From: Streptomyces sp. A1277
Lineage (GTDB): Bacteria > Actinomycetota > Actinomycetes > Streptomycetales > Streptomycetaceae
Direction of reading: 5' to 3'
Assembly: GCF_004795015.1 (NCBI RefSeq)
Contig: NZ_SSBI01000029.1
Coordinates: 31,449-95,448 of the forward strand
DNA length: 64,000 nt
Below are positions 59,971 to 64,000 of the stretch, piece by piece. The position numbers and the translations under genes were made by a program. How positions within the stretch are numbered: position 1 is the first letter of the stretch; every line of letters begins with the position of its first letter. Under the pieces are notes generated by a model. That model did no database searches. It saw only the letters and a list, made by a program, of their open reading frames with translations, and was not told where the DNA came from.

Positions 59971-60708
59971 GTGACCGACACCCCCGAGCCCACAAAGGCC
60001 CACTTCCGCAGCGATGTCACCGTTGACCTGGTGAAATCCGCCGCGGGTGACGCCGACGTACTGTTCGCAGCCCGTGTCTCCACGGCCGGCGAGCAGTCCC
60101 TGGAGGAGGTCACCAAGGACCCCGAGCGTTCGAAGGGGCTCATCAACTTCCTGATGCGGGACCGGCACGGAAGCCCGTTCGAGCACAACTCGATGACCTT
60201 CTTCATCAGCGCCCCGATCTTCGTGTTCCGCGAGTTCATGCGGCACCGCGTCGGCTGGTCGTACAACGAGGAATCGGGCCGCTACAGGGAGCTGGAGCCG
60301 GTCTTCTACGTCCCCGGAGAGTCCCGCAAGCTCATCCAGCAGGGCCGCCCCGGCAAGTACGAGTTCGTCGAGGGCACCCCGGAGCAGCACGCGCTGACCA
60401 GCCGGGCGATGGAGGAGTCCTACCGGCGGTCCTACGACGCGTACCAGGAGATGCTGGCCGCGGGCGTGGCCCGCGAGGTGGCCCGCTCGGTCCTCCCGGT
60501 CGGCCTGTTCTCCACGATGTACGCCACCTGCAACGCGCGCTCGCTGATGCACTTCCTCGGCCTGCGTACGCAACACGAGATGGCGAAGGTGCCGTCGTTC
60601 CCGCAGCGGGAGATCGAGATGGTCGGCGAACAGATGGAGGCGCACTGGGCGCGGCTCATGCCGCTCACCCATGCAGCCTTCAACAAAAACGGACGTGTCG
60701 CCCCATAG
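59971..60708 (+). CDS. thyX: FAD-dependent thymidylate synthase ThyX
   Basis: A 245-residue flavoenzyme making dTMP from dUMP with methylene-tetrahydrofolate and NADPH. The signature RHRVGWSYNEESGRY (RHRx7S) is complete, and the preceding FEHNSMTFFISAPIFVFREF is typical. LPVGLFSTMYATCNARSLMH binds FAD and dUMP. The GTG at 59971 has GGAAGGA at the proper distance. It is followed by a hairpin and then dapA, the same order as in M. tuberculosis. Confidence 0.96.
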   Translation: MTDTPEPTKAHFRSDVTVDLVKSAAGDADVLFAARVSTAGEQSLEEVTKDPERSKGLINFLMRDRHGSPFEHNSMTFFISAPIFVFREFMRHRVGWSYNEESGRYRELEPVFYVPGESRKLIQQGRPGKYEFVEGTPEQHALTSRAMEESYRRSYDAYQEMLAAGVAREVARSVLPVGLFSTMYATCNARSLMHFLGLRTQHEMAKVPSFPQREIEMVGEQMEAHWARLMPLTHAAFNKNGRVAP

Positions 60709-60762
60709 GGCGGTGTCCGTATTGCGGCGTTTCGTGAAGTTCATCTAGGCTGATCAAACGGA

Positions 60763-60800
60763 CCCGGCACTGCTTGAACCCCCGAGCAGGCAGTGCCGGG
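60763..60800 (+). terminator. hairpin terminator after thyX
   Basis: CCCGGCACTGC (60763–60773) pairs with 60790–60800 around a 16-base loop. It lies between thyX and dapA, so dapA probably has its own promoter. Confidence 0.65.
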
Positions 60801-60861
60801 CTCCTCTTGCTTGTCCCCCCGAGGGGGCACCGTGCGCCGAGCAACGAGTAGCGTGTTACCC

Positions 60862-61761
60862 ATGGCTCCGATCTCCACTCCGCAGACCCCCTTCGGGCGG
60901 GTCCTCACCGCTATGGTCACGCCGTTCACGGCGGACGGCGCTCTCGACATCGAGGGCGCGCAGCGGCTCGCCACCCACCTGGTGGACGCAGGCAACGACG
61001 GCCTGATCATCAACGGCACCACCGGCGAGTCACCGACCACCAGCGACGCGGAGAAAGACCAGCTCGTGAGGGCGGTCCTCGAAGCAGTGGGCGACCGGGC
61101 ACACATCGTCGCCGGCATCGGGACCAACGACACCCGCCACAGCGTCGAGCTCGCCCGCACCGCCGAGCGCAGCGGCGTCCACGGCCTCCTCGCTGTGACG
61201 CCGTACTACAACAAGCCCCCGCAGGAGGGCCTGCTGCGGCACTTCACCGCCATCGCGGACGCCACCGGACTGCCGGTGATGCTCTACGACATTCCCGGCC
61301 GCAGCGGGGTGCCGATCGACACGGAGACGCTCGTCCGGCTGGCCGAGCACCCGCGCATCGTCGCGAACAAGGACGCCAAGGGCGACCTCGGCCGCGCGAG
61401 CTGGGCCATCGCCCGATCGGGCCTCGCCTGGTACTCCGGCGACGACATGCTGAACCTCCCGCTCCTGTCGGTCGGCGCGGTCGGCCTCGTCTCCGTCGTC
61501 GGCCACGTCGTCACTCCCGAGCTGCGGGCCCTCATCGAGGCCCACCTCGGCGGAGACGTCCAGAAGGCCACGGAGATCCACCAGAAGCTGCTGCCGGTCT
61601 TCACCGGCATGTTCCGCACCCAGGGCGTGATCACCACCAAGGCCGCGCTGACGCTCCAGGGCCTCCCGGCCGGCCCCCTGCGCCTGCCCCTGGTGGAGCT
61701 CACCGCCCAGGAAACGGCACAGCTCAAGATCGACCTCGCCGCCGGCGGGGTACAGCTCTGA
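60862..61761 (+). CDS. dapA: 4-hydroxy-tetrahydrodipicolinate synthase
   Basis: A 299-residue class I aldolase that condenses pyruvate with aspartate semialdehyde, the branch point to diaminopimelate and lysine. The phosphate/pyruvate loop is NGTTGESPT. Tyr in TPYYNKPPQEG and the Schiff-base Lys in IVANKDAKGDL are in place. Length is normal. The ATG at 60862 begins the usual N-terminus; a longer frame from 60793 overlaps the thyX terminator. Confidence 0.96.
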   Translation: MAPISTPQTPFGRVLTAMVTPFTADGALDIEGAQRLATHLVDAGNDGLIINGTTGESPTTSDAEKDQLVRAVLEAVGDRAHIVAGIGTNDTRHSVELARTAERSGVHGLLAVTPYYNKPPQEGLLRHFTAIADATGLPVMLYDIPGRSGVPIDTETLVRLAEHPRIVANKDAKGDLGRASWAIARSGLAWYSGDDMLNLPLLSVGAVGLVSVVGHVVTPELRALIEAHLGGDVQKATEIHQKLLPVFTGMFRTQGVITTKAALTLQGLPAGPLRLPLVELTAQETAQLKIDLAAGGVQL

Positions 61762-61855
61762 CAACCGACTTCACAACTGCATACGCGTCACAACTGAACA
61801 CGCGGAGAAAACCGCGCCACAGCACGGCCCAAGACAACAGCAAGTGCACGAATGA

Positions 61856-61894
61856 CATGCGCGCCACGTGCCCAAGCGGTACGTGGCGCGCGTG
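61856..61894 (+). promoter_or_regulatory. stable hairpin just upstream of the RNase J ribosome binding site
   Basis: Arms 61856–61869 and 61881–61894 pair over 14 positions (one G·T) with an 11-base loop. The stem ends two bases before AAGGAGA (61897–61903), the ribosome site of the RNase J gene. It is too close to the start to be the dapA terminator alone, and may control RNase J translation or message stability. Confidence 0.55.
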
Positions 61895-61908
61895 GTAAGG
61901 AGAGTCTT

Positions 61909-63594
61909 TTGAGTCATCCGCATCCTGAACTCGGCACCCCGCCGAAGCTCGCGAAGGGCGCCCTGCGGGTCACCCCGCTCGGCGGCCTCGGCGAGATCGG
62001 CCGCAACATGACGGTCTTCGAGTACGGCGGCCGCCTGCTCATCGTCGACTGCGGCGTCCTCTTCCCCGAGGAGGAGCAGCCCGGGATCGACCTGATCCTT
62101 CCCGACTTCACGACCATCCGGGACCGCCTCGACGACGTCGAGGGCATCGTCCTCACGCACGGCCACGAGGACCACATCGGCGGTGTCCCGTACCTGCTGC
62201 GCCTGAAGCCGGACATCCCGCTCATCGGCTCCAAGCTGACCCTCGCGCTCATCGAGGCCAAGCTCCAGGAGCACCGCATCCGCCCGTACACCCTTGAGGT
62301 GGCGGAGGGGCAGCGTGAGCGCATCGGCGTCTTCGACTGCGAGTTCGTCGCGGTCAACCACTCCATCCCGGACGCCCTCGCGGTCGCCATCCGCACGCCC
62401 GCGGGCATGGCCGTCGCCACAGGTGACTTCAAGATGGACCAGCTCCCGCTGGACGGCCGCCTCACCGACCTCCACGCCTTCGCCCGGCTGAGCGAGGAGG
62501 GCATCGACCTGCTGCTCTCCGACTCCACGAACGCCGAGGTCCCGGGCTTCGTCCCGCCCGAGCGGGACATCCAGAACGTCCTGCGCACCGTCTTCGCCAA
62601 TGCGCAGAAGCGCATCATCGTGGCGAGCTTCGCCAGCCATGTGCACCGCATCCAGCAGATCCTGGACACGGCCCACGAGTACGGCCGCAGGGTCGCCTTC
62701 GTCGGGCGCTCGATGGTCCGGAACATGGGCATCGCCCGTGATCTGGGGTACCTCAAGGTGCCCGCGGGACTCGTGGTGGACGTCAAGACGCTGGACGACC
62801 TGCCGGACGACGAGGTCGTGCTCGTCTGCACCGGTTCACAGGGCGAGCCGATGGCGGCCCTGTCCCGGATGGCCAACCGCGACCACCAGATCCGCATCGT
62901 CCAGGGCGACACGGTCATCCTGGCGTCGTCGCTGATCCCCGGGAACGAGAACGCGGTCTACCGCGTGATCAACGGCCTCTCCCGCTGGGGCGCCAACGTC
63001 GTCCACAAGGGCAACGCCAAGGTCCACGTCTCGGGCCACGCCTCGGCCGGCGAGCTCCTGTACTTCTACAACATCTGCCGGCCGAAGAACCTGATGCCGG
63101 TGCACGGCGAGTGGCGCCACCTGCGGGCCAACGCCGAACTCGGCGCCCTCACCGGGGTACCGAAGGACCACATCGTCATCGCCGAGGACGGCGTGGTGGT
63201 CGACCTCGTCGACGGCAAGGCCAAGATCGTCGGCAAGGTCCAGGCCGGGTACGTGTACGTCGACGGCCTCTCGGTCGGCGACGTCACGGAGACCTCCCTC
63301 AAGGACCGTCGCATCCTCGGCGACGAGGGCATCATCTCGGTGTTCCTGGTGGTCGACAGCACCTCGGGCAAGATCGTGGGCGGTCCCCACATCCAGGCCC
63401 GCGGCTCCGGCATCGACGACTCGGCGTTCACCGCGGTCGTGCCGAAGGTCGAAGAGGCGCTCAACAAGTCGGCCCAGGACGGCGTGATGGAGCCCCACCA
63501 GCTCCAGCAGCTGATCCGCCGCACGGTGGGCAAGTGGGTCTCCGACACCTACCGCCGGCGCCCGATGATCCTCCCCGTCGTCGTCGAGGTCTGA
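61909..63594 (+). CDS. rnj: ribonuclease J
   Basis: A 561-residue beta-CASP metallo-beta-lactamase nuclease with 5'–3' exo- and endonuclease activity, a main enzyme of RNA decay and rRNA maturation in actinobacteria. The metal motif is LTHGHEDHIGG. The nuclease part starts VTPLGGLGEIGRNMTVFEY, FVGRSMVRNMGIARDLGYL belongs to the beta-CASP domain, and VSGHASAGEL is the later His motif. The TTG at 61909 follows AAGGAGA and gives the length I expect for Streptomyces RNase J. The rRNA promoter region begins about 150 bases after its stop. Confidence 0.95.
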   Translation: MSHPHPELGTPPKLAKGALRVTPLGGLGEIGRNMTVFEYGGRLLIVDCGVLFPEEEQPGIDLILPDFTTIRDRLDDVEGIVLTHGHEDHIGGVPYLLRLKPDIPLIGSKLTLALIEAKLQEHRIRPYTLEVAEGQRERIGVFDCEFVAVNHSIPDALAVAIRTPAGMAVATGDFKMDQLPLDGRLTDLHAFARLSEEGIDLLLSDSTNAEVPGFVPPERDIQNVLRTVFANAQKRIIVASFASHVHRIQQILDTAHEYGRRVAFVGRSMVRNMGIARDLGYLKVPAGLVVDVKTLDDLPDDEVVLVCTGSQGEPMAALSRMANRDHQIRIVQGDTVILASSLIPGNENAVYRVINGLSRWGANVVHKGNAKVHVSGHASAGELLYFYNICRPKNLMPVHGEWRHLRANAELGALTGVPKDHIVIAEDGVVVDLVDGKAKIVGKVQAGYVYVDGLSVGDVTETSLKDRRILGDEGIISVFLVVDSTSGKIVGGPHIQARGSGIDDSAFTAVVPKVEEALNKSAQDGVMEPHQLQQLIRRTVGKWVSDTYRRRPMILPVVVEV

Positions 63595-63616
63595 CCCTCC
63601 GACAGGCGCGAACTCC

Positions 63617-63655
63617 GGAGCGGAGCCCCCGATTTGCATCGGGGCGCTCCGCTCC
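63617..63655 (+). terminator. hairpin terminator after the RNase J gene
   Basis: Arms 63617–63633 and 63638–63655 form 17 pairs with one bulged C and a four-base loop, 23 bases after the stop. It shields the rRNA promoters from read-through. Confidence 0.8.
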
Positions 63656-63731
63656 AGTACGTTTACGTCTCCGCCTCACCGGGAAGCAGCCCGCGCACTC
63701 GTGCGTCGCGATGCTCCCGCAGGGGGGCGGG

Positions 63732-63764
63732 AATTCCGACTCAGAACTTCTGATAAAGTCGGAG
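63732..63764 (+). promoter_or_regulatory. upstream rRNA operon promoter
   Basis: TCTGATAAAGTCGGA at 63750–63764 contains TAAAGT (63754–63759) as a -10 box. It is the first of two nearly identical motifs exactly 100 bases apart in the rRNA leader. Streptomyces rRNA operons are known to carry several promoters in tandem. The -35 box is not clear by eye. Confidence 0.6.
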
Positions 63765-63831
63765 CCGCCGGAAAGGGAAACGCGAAAGCGAAGAACTGGA
63801 AAGCGAAAAGGCACGACCCGCTTCGACCGGG

Positions 63832-63864
63832 AATCGGACACGAAAGAGTCTGATAGAGTCGGAA
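63832..63864 (+). promoter_or_regulatory. second tandem rRNA operon promoter
   Basis: TCTGATAGAGTCGGA at 63850–63864 has TAGAGT (63854–63859) as its -10 box. It repeats the upstream motif with one change. The A-rich stretch between the two (GAAAG and GCGAAAAG runs) may act as a promoter-activating element. Confidence 0.62.
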
Positions 63865-63925
63865 ACGCAAGATCGAAGGGAAGCGCCCGGAGGAAAGCCC
63901 GCAGGGGTGAGTACAAAGGAAGCGT

Positions 63926-64000
63926 CCGTTCCTTGAGAACTCAACAGCGTGCCAAAAGTCAACGCCAGATATGTTGATACCCCGGCCTGCTTCGGCAGGT
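63926..64000 (+). promoter_or_regulatory. rRNA operon leader with antitermination-like elements (16S gene beyond window)
   Basis: CCTTGAGAACTCAACAGCGT at 63931–63950 matches the conserved leader that precedes 16S rRNA in Streptomyces as I recall it. A five-base stem, TCAAC (63959–63963) with GTTGA (63973–63977), and a hairpin with a TTCG loop (63986–63999) follow. These resemble boxA/boxB-type elements where NusA and other factors bind. The mature 16S sequence is not reached. Confidence 0.7.

Noticed and set aside
61801..61816. Small inverted repeat CGCGG–CCGCG after dapA
   Set aside because: The five-base arms are too short to support a terminator call.
63111..63977. Plus-strand frame from inside the RNase J gene into the rRNA promoter region
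   Set aside because: It crosses the RNase J terminator and the tandem rRNA promoters, and its product is low in complexity.
1..64000. tRNA genes, insertion sequences, prophage or integrase genes
   Set aside because: I looked for T-loop motifs, transposase and integrase signatures and terminal repeats by eye and saw none; a tRNA finder would be needed to be certain.

Overview
The window is chromosomal DNA from a Streptomyces-like actinomycete. It is very GC-rich, genes often start with GTG or TTG, genes in operons overlap by four bases, and the gene order is the actinobacterial core order. Blocks such as dxr–site-2 protease–ispG, rimP–nusA–ylxR–infB, rbfA–truB, rpsO–pnp–M16 peptidase and thyX–dapA–RNase J follow the order I know from Mycobacterium tuberculosis. 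Product names rest on motifs read directly from the translations; no database was searched.

Layout. (1) 1–6.5 kb: the 5' part of gabT (minus strand), a membrane P-loop ATPase of unknown role, a PucR-type regulator and an aldehyde dehydrogenase. This looks like a GABA or polyamine catabolic neighbourhood. (2) 6.6–17.3 kb: an acyl-CoA dehydrogenase, an AroA-like enolpyruvyl transferase, two MEP isoprenoid genes (dxr, ispG) flanking a site-2 protease, two GNAT acetyltransferases and proS. (3) 17.4–19.4 kb, minus strand: an operon of a lipoprotein, a ferritin-like protein and a phosphotransferase-fold protein with a ruined active site. (4) 19.5–31.7 kb: the translation and transcription cluster rimP, nusA, ylxR, infB, ylxP, rbfA and truB, then a 1317-residue protein joining a trypsin-like fold to a P-loop NTPase, and ribF. 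(5) 31.8–37.8 kb, minus strand: a five-gene peptide ABC transporter whose binding protein carries a C-terminal membrane anchor. (6) 38.0–53.2 kb: a type VII (ESX) secretion locus with an EspI-like MinD-type ATPase, EccE, EccB, mycosin, two WXG100 proteins, EccC and EccD, plus an orphan DUF397 gene. (7) 53.3–63.6 kb: rpsO, pnp, M16 peptidase, dapB, small membrane proteins, thyX, dapA and RNase J. (8) 63.7–64.0 kb: the promoter and leader region of a ribosomal RNA operon; the 16S gene itself would lie just beyond the window.

How it fits together. Most of the window is housekeeping: translation factors, RNA decay (PNPase, RNase J), lysine and cell-wall precursors (DapA, DapB), dTMP (ThyX), flavins (RibF) and isoprenoids (Dxr, IspG). 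The accessory blocks are the peptide transporter and the ESX locus, which together separate ribF from rpsO; those two genes are neighbours in M. tuberculosis. Strong inverted repeats, probably terminators, mark most transcription unit ends. The most unusual items are two proteins whose catalytic residues appear lost (the phosphotransferase-like protein and the protease/NTPase fusion), an AroA paralogue with altered phosphoenolpyruvate-loop residues, tandem duplications crossing stop codons, and a hairpin against the RNase J ribosome binding site. No tRNA, CRISPR array, insertion sequence or phage was seen.
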